Source: Limnohabitans sp. 2KL-1 (lineage in GTDB: Bacteria; Pseudomonadota; Gammaproteobacteria; Burkholderiales; Burkholderiaceae_C). Taken from it: a stretch of 64,000 nucleotides of DNA. Each line of letters begins with the position of its first letter. Position 1 is the first letter of the stretch. Positions 9,671 through 16,837 of the stretch are shown piece after piece. Made by a program: the position numbers and the translations under genes. The stretch spans positions 1-64,000 of the forward strand of contig NZ_NESL01000002.1 of the NCBI RefSeq assembly GCF_003063435.1, in the 5' to 3' direction. Below the pieces are notes generated by a model. It was not told the DNA's origin and ran no database searches. It worked only from the letters and a program-made list of their open reading frames with translations.

Positions 9671-9763
9671 CCATCGTTCTTTGATGTTCGCCACGGTTCG
9701 TGTCTAGCCGTGGAACGTTGGCGGTATTTTTGTCAGGCCACGCGCCAAAGCTGTCCCCACGGA

Positions 9764-10687
9764 TCAGGATACGCGCACCAGATCACTGCTCAATTGCTGC
9801 ATCAGTTGCCTCGCCTCGCTCAATGCCATGGAAGCCACGGCCTGTGCTGCAGGATGGTTGGACGAACGGGGCCAGATTGCAACATAGTCTGTATCGGGGA
9901 ACTGCGGGTCTGTCCTTATTGCGACCAATTGTCCCAAAGCCAATTCCGACTTGACAAGCGCGGTAGGCAACACGGCAGCACCTATACCTTTGACGGCCAT
10001 TTGAATTGATGTACCCAGGGAATTTGAGATCGTCAGCTGGCGAATGTTGTTTTGATGAACGCCAAAAAAGGCGTGAGTACGCGCTGCATTCAAAGTGCCT
10101 GGGGCATAAGAGATGATGGGCAACATACTCAGCTCAGCCGCCGAGTAGCTGTAGGACGACAGTGACACCAGCGCAGGCGATGCAACCCAGACCATGCTCA
10201 GGCTACACAAGGGCTGCGTTTGAAGTTGCATGGTGGTTTCGAAATGATTGGCCATCAGACAGATGTCAAGTTGGTCACTGGCCAGCAAGTCCAACTTGAC
10301 GTTGGTGTCCGCTGTCAATATCTCCAAACGGACTTGGGGATGCCGTTCGCGCAATTGGTCGATGATGCCGGGAAGCAGCAGGTGCGCCATGCTGGTCGCC
10401 AGCCCAATTTTGACCACGCCTCCCAGCGCTTGGGACGGTCGATGGCGATTGACCATCGCATCATATTGATGAACGATTTCCTGTGCGTCGGTCACGAAGA
10501 TCTGGCCCGCAGGCGTCAAGCTCACCTCGCGCCCCTGTCGCTCGAAGATTCGAAAACCCAGCTCCTGCTCCACCTGCTGAATGCGGCTGGAAATGGCGGG
10601 TTGCGTCAAATGAAGCCGTTCACCCGTGATGCGAAAGTTTTTGTAGTAGGCCAGCCAGACCACTGTCTTCAGGAAGCGGATGTTCAT
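9764..10687 (-). CDS. LysR-family transcriptional regulator
   Basis: The 307-residue product has the LysR N-terminal winged helix-turn-helix (FLKTVVWLAYYKNFRITGER, then LTQPAISSRIQQVEQELG) and the type 2 periplasmic-binding-like effector domain after residue 90. The start at 10687 (MNIRFLK) is preferred over a farther upstream ATG because it places the helix-turn-helix at the usual position. It is transcribed away from the Bug-receptor gene across a 151-bp gap, the classic layout for a LysR protein that controls the divergent operon. The inducer is likely the substrate of the aldolase/amidohydrolase cassette, which is inference. Confidence 0.92.
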   Translation of the reverse strand: MNIRFLKTVVWLAYYKNFRITGERLHLTQPAISSRIQQVEQELGFRIFERQGREVSLTPAGQIFVTDAQEIVHQYDAMVNRHRPSQALGGVVKIGLATSMAHLLLPGIIDQLRERHPQVRLEILTADTNVKLDLLASDQLDICLMANHFETTMQLQTQPLCSLSMVWVASPALVSLSSYSYSAAELSMLPIISYAPGTLNAARTHAFFGVHQNNIRQLTISNSLGTSIQMAVKGIGAAVLPTALVKSELALGQLVAIRTDPQFPDTDYVAIWPRSSNHPAAQAVASMALSEARQLMQQLSSDLVRVS

Positions 10688-10838
10688 CTCGAGTCGATGG
10701 GATGGCCGCAAAGACCTTTATGGGTCGATAAAAACATTTGCTTGGACCCCAACTGTAGCGTGAACTAGCATGAGAACACTTCACTTGCCGAGGTCTACAC
10801 AGCCCTCGGATTCATTTCATACTAGCACAGAGACCCTC

Positions 10839-11816
10839 ATGAACACCTTGAAAACCAGCTTGGCTCGCCGACTGATGTGCCTCACGGCGGCGCTGATTGC
10901 TACAGGCGCAGCCTCACAGGAAAAGCCTTTTCCCAACAAACCCTTCACCATCTTGGCCCCCTACGCCGTAGGGGGAACAGCTGATGTGCTGGCACGCATC
11001 GTCGGCGATGTGTTGCGTAAGGAGACTGGGCAACCCGTGATGGTAGATGTTAAGCCTGGCGCTGGCGGCTCCATCGGCGGAAAGCAGGTAGCCCGCTCTG
11101 TACCAGACGGCTACACCCTGCTGCTCAACTCCAGTGGCGTAAATTCGGTGGCGCCTGCGGTGTATAGGGACTTCAAGCCAGAAGAGATGCTCTCGCATGT
11201 GACCGTTCTGGTCGATGTTCCATTCGTATTTGTGGCCAACAACAATTTTCCCGCCAAAAACCTGCCTGACTTCATCAAGTACGCCAAACAAAAACCGTCA
11301 GCTGTACGGGTAGGCAATGCCAGCCTGGGCAGCCACGGCCACCTTACGCAAGTTTTGTTCGACAAAGCGGCCGGCATTGAGCTGAGCTCGGTGCCTTATA
11401 AGGGAAGCACGCCCGCCATCACCGATCTTCTGGGGGGGCATGTCGAAGCAGTTATCACGAACGTCGAGGCCCTCAAGCAATTTATCGATGCCAACCGAAT
11501 AACACCGCTGTTCATCACCAGCAAGGCCCGCTCGTCCGCCTTGCCCCAGGTACCCACAGCAACCGAACTGGGCCTTCCCTTTGAGTCTGTCGCCTGGTTT
11601 GGCATCTCGGTCGCCAAGGGCACGCCACCCCAAGTCGTTGCAGCCCTTCACAGCATCTTGGCAAAGGGCTTCGATGACAAGGAGGTGCGAGCCAAGCTGC
11701 AACAGGTCGGCATGACGCAAGTACTGTCCACCCCCTCTGACACCACGGCTCGTCTGCAGGCCGAAGGCCGGGTGCTGGTCAAGGTGGCAGAGTCGCTCAA
11801 CCTGCCTCAAAACTGA
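10839..11816 (+). CDS. Bug-family tripartite tricarboxylate transporter receptor (TctC-like)
   Basis: The 325-residue product starts with a signal peptide (LARRLMCLTAALIATGAASQ). The TctC/Bug domain follows: FTILAPYAVGGTADVLARIVGDV, GKQVARSVPDGYTLLLN, then LKQFIDANRITPLFITS and VPTATELGLPFE. Such proteins capture carboxylates in the periplasm, either for a TctAB permease or as sensors. No tctA or tctB gene is present here, so it must use a permease elsewhere or act with the regulator. The start at 10839 is chosen over 10770 because it begins the signal peptide. It opens the operon with the aldolase and amidohydrolase. Confidence 0.92.
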   Translation: MNTLKTSLARRLMCLTAALIATGAASQEKPFPNKPFTILAPYAVGGTADVLARIVGDVLRKETGQPVMVDVKPGAGGSIGGKQVARSVPDGYTLLLNSSGVNSVAPAVYRDFKPEEMLSHVTVLVDVPFVFVANNNFPAKNLPDFIKYAKQKPSAVRVGNASLGSHGHLTQVLFDKAAGIELSSVPYKGSTPAITDLLGGHVEAVITNVEALKQFIDANRITPLFITSKARSSALPQVPTATELGLPFESVAWFGISVAKGTPPQVVAALHSILAKGFDDKEVRAKLQQVGMTQVLSTPSDTTARLQAEGRVLVKVAESLNLPQN

Positions 11817-11839
11817 ACCCGAACGCGAGGACTTCACGC

Positions 11840-12571
11840 ATGCCTACCTATTCTCTCTGGATGTCAGAGCCCCAGTTTGCCTATGTTGAAATCGCCCATA
11901 CCTGTGGAATCCGTCGGCTCGTGATCGATATTGAGCACGGACTGTTCCCATTGGGCGAGTTGGATAAATTTTTAGCCTTCACCAAGGCCAAGGGTATGCA
12001 TGTGCTTGCTAAGGTGGCCGGTCCCCAGCCGGAAGCGATTCAACAGGCGTTGGACTGCGGCAGCGACGGCGTGATCATCCCGCACATCATGGACGTACAT
12101 CAAGCTGCCGAGGTGTGCGCCACAGCCAAATTTCCACCACGCGGCAAACGCAGTTATTTCGGGGGGCGACCGGTAGGTTATCGCCGACCAGATGATTCGT
12201 TTTATGCGGCCGAAGACCGTCGCACACGCTGCTACCCGCTCATAGAGACCCCTGAAAGCCTGGCCGATGTGGAGGCCATTGCAGCCCTTGATGTGGTGGA
12301 TGGTTTGTTTCCTGGCCCGAGTGACCTGTGCTTATCAAGCGGCAGGGGAACTTACCGTTTTGACGCCATAGACCAGGCTGCCATTGTCCGCTGCGCTCAG
12401 GCTGCGAAGCAAAACGGCAAGGACTGGATCATGCCCGCCTGGACCCCCGCCGAGCGTGCCCTGGCCTTGGCCCATGGTGCCAGTGAGCTTGTGGTGTCGA
12501 CACAATTTGCACTCATTCGCAACGGCATTGAGGGCCTGCAGCGCACGCTCAAGGCCGAAGGGCTTGAGTAA
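11840..12571 (+). CDS. HpcH/HpaI-family aldolase
   Basis: The 243-residue TIM-barrel protein matches class II pyruvate/2-oxoacid aldolases. It shows LVIDIEHGLFPLGEL (catalytic and substrate loop), CGSDGVIIPHI, a metal-binding PLIETPES segment, and FPGPSDLCLSSG near the C-terminus. Relatives cleave 4-hydroxy-2-oxo acids to pyruvate and an aldehyde. The N-terminus is somewhat shorter than usual, and the start could be upstream but no better codon is seen. It follows the Bug gene by 23 bp and precedes the amidohydrolase by 27 bp, so the genes form one operon. Confidence 0.9.
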   Translation: MPTYSLWMSEPQFAYVEIAHTCGIRRLVIDIEHGLFPLGELDKFLAFTKAKGMHVLAKVAGPQPEAIQQALDCGSDGVIIPHIMDVHQAAEVCATAKFPPRGKRSYFGGRPVGYRRPDDSFYAAEDRRTRCYPLIETPESLADVEAIAALDVVDGLFPGPSDLCLSSGRGTYRFDAIDQAAIVRCAQAAKQNGKDWIMPAWTPAERALALAHGASELVVSTQFALIRNGIEGLQRTLKAEGLE

Positions 12572-12598
12572 ACCTACCCCTATCGATTGAACCGAATC

Positions 12599-13438
12599 AT
12601 GAAGCAAGAACTCCGAGTCTCCCTGGTCCAGACCAACTCCGGCCCTGATCGCAACGCCAACCTCGCCGACGCCACACGTTTGATGGAGGCCGCCTGCCTT
12701 GCAGATCACCCCGATCTCTTGGTGCTGCCCGAATATGTGGACTTTTATGCAGGTGAGAAGGAGGGCAAGATCACGCTGGCCCAGGATGTCCCAGGGGGTC
12801 AGGCCTACGAGCGACTCGCCGAATTCGCCGCGCGCCACAAGGTCTGGCTGCATGCAGGCTCTCTGGTTGAACGCATTCCCAACGAGCAACGGGTTTACAA
12901 CACCTCGGTGGTCTTTGACCGCAGTGGGCGTGAAGTGGCCCGTTACCGCAAGATCCACATGTTCGATATCGTCGCGCCCGACGGCACAGCGTACCGCGAA
13001 TCGGTTACCGTTAAACCCGGCGAATCGGTCATGACATACGACCTCGAGGGATTCAAGGTTGGCGGTGCCATCTGCTTTGACCTGCGTTTCTATGCCATCT
13101 TCGAGCAACTGATGCAGCAACGGGTGGACATCGTCGTGCTGCCCTCTGCATTCACACTGCAGACAGGCAAGGACCACTGGGAAGTTTTGTGCCGAGCCCG
13201 TGCCATCGAAACCCAAACCTATTTTCTTGCGGCGGGCCAAACCGGCACACACCTGATCAACGGGGAAAAGCGCATGACCTATGGCCACTCCCTGGTTTGT
13301 GACCCTTGGGGGCATGTGGTGGCCAAGGCGTCAGACGGGGTCGGCTTTGTGTCAGCGCGGCTGGAAAAGTCACAGATTGACCGTGCCCGCTCCTTGATTC
13401 CCATGCACGACATCAAAGGCATCCCATGTACACGGTAA
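12599..13438 (+). CDS. nitrilase-superfamily carbon-nitrogen hydrolase
   Basis: The 279-residue product has the Glu-Lys-Cys triad of the nitrilase fold: LVLPEYVDF, YRKIHMFDI and GGAICFDLRF. The last two are close to NIT2/omega-amidase-type sequences, so an amide rather than a nitrile is the likely substrate. The start at 12599 (MKQELRV) is chosen over an upstream TTG because it begins the first beta strand. Its 3' end overlaps the RraA-like gene by 13 nt. With the aldolase it could degrade an amidated dicarboxylic acid, which is inference from context. Confidence 0.92.
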   Translation: MKQELRVSLVQTNSGPDRNANLADATRLMEAACLADHPDLLVLPEYVDFYAGEKEGKITLAQDVPGGQAYERLAEFAARHKVWLHAGSLVERIPNEQRVYNTSVVFDRSGREVARYRKIHMFDIVAPDGTAYRESVTVKPGESVMTYDLEGFKVGGAICFDLRFYAIFEQLMQQRVDIVVLPSAFTLQTGKDHWEVLCRARAIETQTYFLAAGQTGTHLINGEKRMTYGHSLVCDPWGHVVAKASDGVGFVSARLEKSQIDRARSLIPMHDIKGIPCTR

Positions 13439-14088
13439 AGGACATGCCCCGGCCGCTGTCTGCGGAACTGGTAAGCCTGATGCAGAGCGTTGAAACTGCC
13501 ACTGTTGGTCACTGGCATCTGTATGGTTTCATGGACCCGGGCATGAGGCCACTCCTGGGGAGCAAGCGCGTGGTGGGCACGGCAGTAACGCTGGCCATCC
13601 CCGGAGCGGACTCGACCTTACTCCATCATGCCGCAGGCCTGTTGCGCCCGGGCGATGTGCTGGTGGTGGATCGCTTGGGAGACCAACGCCACGCGTGCTG
13701 GGGCGGAGGTGTTACGGTTGCAGCCAAGGCGGCTGGTGCTGTCGCCGGTATCGTGGACGGGCCTTGCACCGACCTGTCCGAGATCCAACAGTCGGATTTT
13801 CCAATGTGGTGCCGGGGTCTCTCGGCCATGACCACCCGGCTCTACAACCTGGGCGGTGGTTTGAACATTCCGATCAGCTGTGGTGGCGTGCCTGTACTGC
13901 CCGGCGATCTGGTACTGGCCGACGAAAGTGGTGTGCTGGTGCTTCGTCGTGAGGAGGCTTTTTCCATCGCCCAAGAGGCCCTGCGGCGCCAAGGTTTGGC
14001 CGTAACCAGGGAAGAAGCTGTTCGCAATGGCGCAAAGCTGGGGGACCTCACGGGTGCCAGCGCAAAAGTGAAGTCAGCGCCATCTTGA
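13426..14088 (+). CDS. RraA-family protein (possible 4-carboxy-4-hydroxy-2-oxoadipate aldolase-like)
   Basis: The 220-residue product has the RraA/MenG fold: VVGTAVTLAIPGADSTLLHHA, LRPGDVLVVDRLGD, a KAAGAVAGIVDGPCTDL segment, then VLPGDLVLADESGVLVL. In catabolic clusters such proteins are divalent-metal aldolases or decarboxylases of oxaloacetate-like acids, not RNase E inhibitors. The usual GG-x20-R-D-x-R active-site pattern is represented by GGGVTVAAKAAG and IVDGPCTD, so the second arginine is not obvious. That casts some doubt on aldolase activity. It is the last gene of the operon and overlaps the amidohydrolase gene; an alternative ATG is at 13444. Confidence 0.85.
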   Translation: MYTVKDMPRPLSAELVSLMQSVETATVGHWHLYGFMDPGMRPLLGSKRVVGTAVTLAIPGADSTLLHHAAGLLRPGDVLVVDRLGDQRHACWGGGVTVAAKAAGAVAGIVDGPCTDLSEIQQSDFPMWCRGLSAMTTRLYNLGGGLNIPISCGGVPVLPGDLVLADESGVLVLRREEAFSIAQEALRRQGLAVTREEAVRNGAKLGDLTGASAKVKSAPS

Positions 14089-14228
14089 TAGTCCCTGTGT
14101 GCATGCTGTCCTCACCTCCCGTCAAATGGAAAATGTCGACAAGTTGCACGACGTCATATGCAAACTGATGCAGTGCGCTGGCCGAACTTCGACCTGCAGT
14201 ATGAATCCGTGAGAGAGGGTGGTCGGTT
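14089..14228. other. short intergenic DNA, possibly the other end of the IS21-like remnant
   Basis: No gene is seen. A GGTGGTCGGTTTC motif at about 14219-14231 resembles the repeated motif at the right ends of some IS21-family elements, but only one copy is present and I could not confirm it. Confidence 0.3.
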
Positions 14229-14357
14229 TCAGTCTGAATGGGCCGGTGCAACGGACACCCCCTTGACTGCTATGAAGAACTCGCGGTCACGGTCGCCTGC
14301 GCGCAGGCGAATAAGGACGTTTCGGAATTCATACATCTCGATCTTTCTGCGGCCCAT
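14229..14357 (-). pseudogene. IS21-family istA transposase, N-terminal fragment
   Basis: The fragment starts at 14357 with MGRRKIEMYEFRNVL, then IRLRAGDRDRE. This matches the conserved N-terminus of IstA proteins, which are normally near 500 residues with a helix-turn-helix followed by a DDE domain. After about 27 residues it diverges and stops at 14229. It lies just inside the 25-bp repeat array at the element's end, in the orientation expected for IS21. The rest of istA and istB are missing, so the element is dead. Confidence 0.72.
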
Positions 14358-14433
14358 CAGTCGCTCCTGAACAAAAGGTTCAGAAGGTAACGACGATGGG
14401 CCGGGTTCGAGTTGGCTGTTGAGCGCCGGCAGC

Positions 14434-14558
14434 TGGCTCCTATATGCTGAAAATCAGTTGGCCTGCAAGTGACGAAAACGCACTGGCTCGTATATGCCGA
14501 AAACGGGGTGGCTCCTAAATGCCGAAAACGGATTGGACTCAATATGGTGAAAAGTGAC
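14434..14558. repeat. five tandem 25-bp repeats, IS21-family terminal array
   Basis: Units start at 14434, 14459, 14484, 14509 and 14534, an exact 25-bp period. The rough consensus is TGGCTCCTATATGCCGAAAA plus CGG. The third and fourth units are the closest to each other; the second and fifth are degenerate. IS21 elements carry multiple transposase-binding repeats at their ends, and the IstA fragment follows at the right distance. The element's tip is probably TGTCAC on the minus strand at 14559. Confidence 0.8.
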
Positions 14559-14559
14559 A

Positions 14560-14742
14560 CGTTGCCCACTCGCCCTGTTTGGCAACGCCTTCTATACGGT
14601 TCTTGTTCATCGGCTCACGATTTACGCTCCACGCTTCCTTCCCACGCTCGGTCACCCTCACGCAGTTGCGCTTCGCTTTGCTCACTGTGACCAGCTCGCA
14701 GCGGGACTTGCACCCGCAGGTGTGCGCCCATGCTGGGCGCAC
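14560..14742 (-). mobile_element. 5' fragment of a group II intron, cut off by the IS21-like element
   Basis: On the minus strand the sequence begins GTGCGCCC at 14742. It runs through a GGGTGCAAGTCCCGC hairpin and a CAGTGAGCAAAGCGAAGCGC region, then AACCGTATAGAAGGCG. These are features I recall from domain I of bacterial group II introns. The fragment stops at 14560 where the IS21-type end begins, so the intron body and its reverse transcriptase are gone. It begins eight bases past a strong terminator hairpin, the usual insertion site of the IIC subgroup. No coding frame is expected. Confidence 0.65.
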
Positions 14743-14750
14743 CCATGTGA

Positions 14751-14779
14751 AAACGCCCGATGGAAACCATCGGGCGTTT
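14751..14779 (-). terminator. strong terminator hairpin, target of the group II intron
   Basis: A 13-bp stem (14751-14763 with 14767-14779) has a 3-nt loop and ends GGGCGTTTT on the minus strand. It is the second terminator behind the branched-chain amino acid receptor gene. The group II intron fragment begins eight bases further on. Confidence 0.88.
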
Positions 14780-14794
14780 CAGTCTTCAAACAAA

Positions 14795-14812
14795 GCCCCC
14801 GAGAAAGGGGGC
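14795..14812 (-). terminator. Rho-independent terminator directly after the liv receptor gene
   Basis: GCCCCC (14795-14800) pairs with GGGGGC (14807-14812). On the minus strand the stem is followed by TTTGTTT, just past the stop codon at 14820. Confidence 0.75.
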
Positions 14813-14819
14813 CGTCAAA

Positions 14820-15986
14820 TCAGCGAACCACAGCGATTTGCGAACGCTCACCACCTTTGTAGGTGTACATGGTCAAAGCGCCGTTCTTGATGTCGCCCTT
14901 TTCGTCGAAAGCGATGTCACCGGTCACACCTTTGTAAGTGATGCTCTTGAGTGCAGGCAAGTACTTGGCTGGATCGGCAGAACCTGCATTGACCATGGCC
15001 GTGGCCATGACCTTGACAGCGTCGTAAACGTAAGGCGCGTAGACCTGCACATCGGCATTGAACTTGGCCTTGAAGTCTGTACGGAATTTGTCCATGCCGA
15101 CTTTCTGTTCACCTTCCACACCGCCGGCTTCAGCGCAAACCACGGCTTCGTCCTTCATCGCGTCGCCCGCCAACTTGGCCAACTCGGCTGTGCAAATGCC
15201 GTCGCCACCCATGAACTTGGCATTGATGCCCAAAGACTTCATCTGGCGCAGCATCGGGCCGGCCACAGCGTCCATGCCGCCGAAGAACACGACGTCAGGC
15301 TTCTTGGCCTTCAGGGTGGTCAGGATAGCGTTGAAATCAGAGGCTTTGTCCGTGGTGAACTCATGGCCCACGATGGTGCCGCCGGCAGCGGTAGCGCCCT
15401 TCTTGAACTCTTCAGCCACGCCCTGGCCGTAAGCGGTGCGGTCATCGATCACGGCGATGTTTTTGCCTTTGAGGGTTTCAACGGCATATTTGCCGAGGGT
15501 ACCGCCCAAATGGACGTCATCAGCCACCACGCGGAAGGCACCTGCGTAGCCCTGACGGGTGTACTTGGGGTTGGTGGCCGATGGAGAAATCTGGGGAATG
15601 CCTGCTGTGTTGTAAATCTGCGAAGCAGGGATGGTGGTGCCGGAGTTCAGGTGGCCGATCACGCCATTGACTTTGGCATCGACCAGTTTCTGGGCGGCAG
15701 CAGTGCCTTGCTTAGGATCGGCAGCATCGTCTTCGGCCAGCAATTCAAATTTGACAGCCTTGTCCCCGATTTTCAAGCCAGCAGCATTGAGCTCTTCAAT
15801 GGCCATGCGGGCACCGTTCTCGTTGTCTTTGCCCAAGTGAGCAATGGCACCACTGACAGGACCAACGTGGCCGATTTTGACGACCAAGGCGTCAGATACG
15901 GCTTCTTTTTTGCCGCATGCTGCCAATACGACGGCTGCTACAGCAACAGCCACCACGGTCAAAGAGCGTGTACCAGAAAATTTCAT
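14820..15986 (-). CDS. branched-chain amino acid ABC transporter substrate-binding protein
   Basis: The 388-residue product is a type 1 periplasmic-binding protein of the LivK/HAAT family. It has a lipoprotein signal (LTVVAVAVAAVVLAAC, lipobox LAAC with C24). The receptor follows: IGHVGPVSGAIAHLGKDNENGARMAIEEL, then VIGHLNSGTTIPASQIYNTAGI and TDKASDFNAILTTLKAKKPD. The start at 15986 gives the lipoprotein signal; the longer frame adds junk. It binds leucine, isoleucine, valine or related ligands for a Liv importer whose other genes are not here. Two terminators follow the gene, so it is probably a highly expressed single cistron. Confidence 0.94.
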   Translation of the reverse strand: MKFSGTRSLTVVAVAVAAVVLAACGKKEAVSDALVVKIGHVGPVSGAIAHLGKDNENGARMAIEELNAAGLKIGDKAVKFELLAEDDAADPKQGTAAAQKLVDAKVNGVIGHLNSGTTIPASQIYNTAGIPQISPSATNPKYTRQGYAGAFRVVADDVHLGGTLGKYAVETLKGKNIAVIDDRTAYGQGVAEEFKKGATAAGGTIVGHEFTTDKASDFNAILTTLKAKKPDVVFFGGMDAVAGPMLRQMKSLGINAKFMGGDGICTAELAKLAGDAMKDEAVVCAEAGGVEGEQKVGMDKFRTDFKAKFNADVQVYAPYVYDAVKVMATAMVNAGSADPAKYLPALKSITYKGVTGDIAFDEKGDIKNGALTMYTYKGGERSQIAVVR

Positions 15987-16099
15987 AGGAACTCCGAAGA
16001 ATAAATTTGCTTCAATCAAGCAAGCCGTAAAGATACTGCAAAAAAGCCTCCACCTCACTCAGGGAAAACCAAAATCCAACGCTCTATGCAAGGGCAAAT

Positions 16100-16369
16100 T
16101 CAATGGTCTTGGTACATTTTGGCCCTTTTCTCCCAAACGCCCTGCAAAGTTCGCTCCACCAACTCGGCTGTCAAGCGTTCAATTTCAGGGCGCAGGTTTT
16201 GCACCAACTCCCCGCTCAAGGCCAGTAAGGCTTTCTTTTCTGCGGCCCTGGCATCCAATGCAATCCTGACGACCTCAGGGACGTCGATCATGACCATCTT
16301 GCCGCTCAAGATGGGAATCTGTTCTGGCAAAACAGGGTTGGGCGGGACATGCGGATCATTGGGGGTCAT
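16100..16369 (-). CDS. conserved small protein downstream of holC (DUF2486-like)
   Basis: The 89-residue product begins with a proline-rich segment (PNDPHVPPNPVLPEQIPIL). The rest is a charged helix with heptad-like spacing (RIALDARAAEKKALLALSGEL, then ERLTAELVERTLQGVWEKRA). Its ATG overlaps the holC stop (16366-16369), so it is co-translated with the DNA polymerase III chi subunit gene. Small proteins of this pattern follow holC in many Burkholderiales; I place it near DUF2486 with limited confidence. Function unknown. Confidence 0.75.
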   Translation of the reverse strand: MTPNDPHVPPNPVLPEQIPILSGKMVMIDVPEVVRIALDARAAEKKALLALSGELVQNLRPEIERLTAELVERTLQGVWEKRAKMYQDH

Positions 16370-16800
16370 GGCGCGCTCGCTTTGGACAGGTCGTGCTGAA
16401 GGAGTTCATAACCCAGCATTTTGTAATGTTTCCAGCGCTGGCGGGCCTGCATTCGACCATGTTCATCGCTGGACACCACCTCGATCAAGCGCTCAAAGCG
16501 GTCAAATCCAGCCGGCACGTCGTCTCCCAGGTTCACCAAGACGTCCTGAATGCCCCAGACATGGGGATCGGTGCCCAGACAAATGGCAGATGCTTGTTGA
16601 ACGTCCTGTGTGTCCAGTTCGGAGCAATGCGGCAAAAATGCCACATCTTGAAAGCTCCACAGTGATGCATCAAGTTGCCTGAGCGTTGCAGGCGCGCCCA
16701 TCACGGCGATGCGAAACCCTTGAGCATGGGCCTTGCGCAACAAACGGCAAGTGTGTTGCAAGCGCTCAGGGGTGTTGAAATGAAATTCGATGCGTGTCAT
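16366..16800 (-). CDS. holC: DNA polymerase III chi subunit
   Basis: The chi subunit links the clamp-loader psi subunit to single-strand binding protein at the replication fork. The 144-residue product begins MTRIEFHFNTPERLQHTCRL and contains the family landmarks RLLRKAHAQGFR, LDASLWSFQDVAFLPH and VLVNLGDDVPAGFDRFERLIEVV. The start at 16800 is chosen because the longer upstream frame overlaps pepA and is not conserved-looking. It follows pepA by 37 bp, the common pepA-holC order, and overlaps the next gene by ATGA. Confidence 0.95.
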   Translation of the reverse strand: MTRIEFHFNTPERLQHTCRLLRKAHAQGFRIAVMGAPATLRQLDASLWSFQDVAFLPHCSELDTQDVQQASAICLGTDPHVWGIQDVLVNLGDDVPAGFDRFERLIEVVSSDEHGRMQARQRWKHYKMLGYELLQHDLSKASAP

Positions 16801-16837
16801 CAAGATCGGGGCTGCCAGCGCTTGTTCGCCTGCGCGC

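Noticed and set aside
14158-14370. 70-residue plus-strand frame near the IS21 remnant
   Set aside because: It is the antisense of the istA fragment, which matches the known IstA N-terminus on the other strand.
14402-14411. CGGGTTCGAG as a copy of the tRNA-Ser T-arm (att site)
   Set aside because: Only about nine bases match the tRNA T-arm, which can occur by chance and lies outside a longer repeat.
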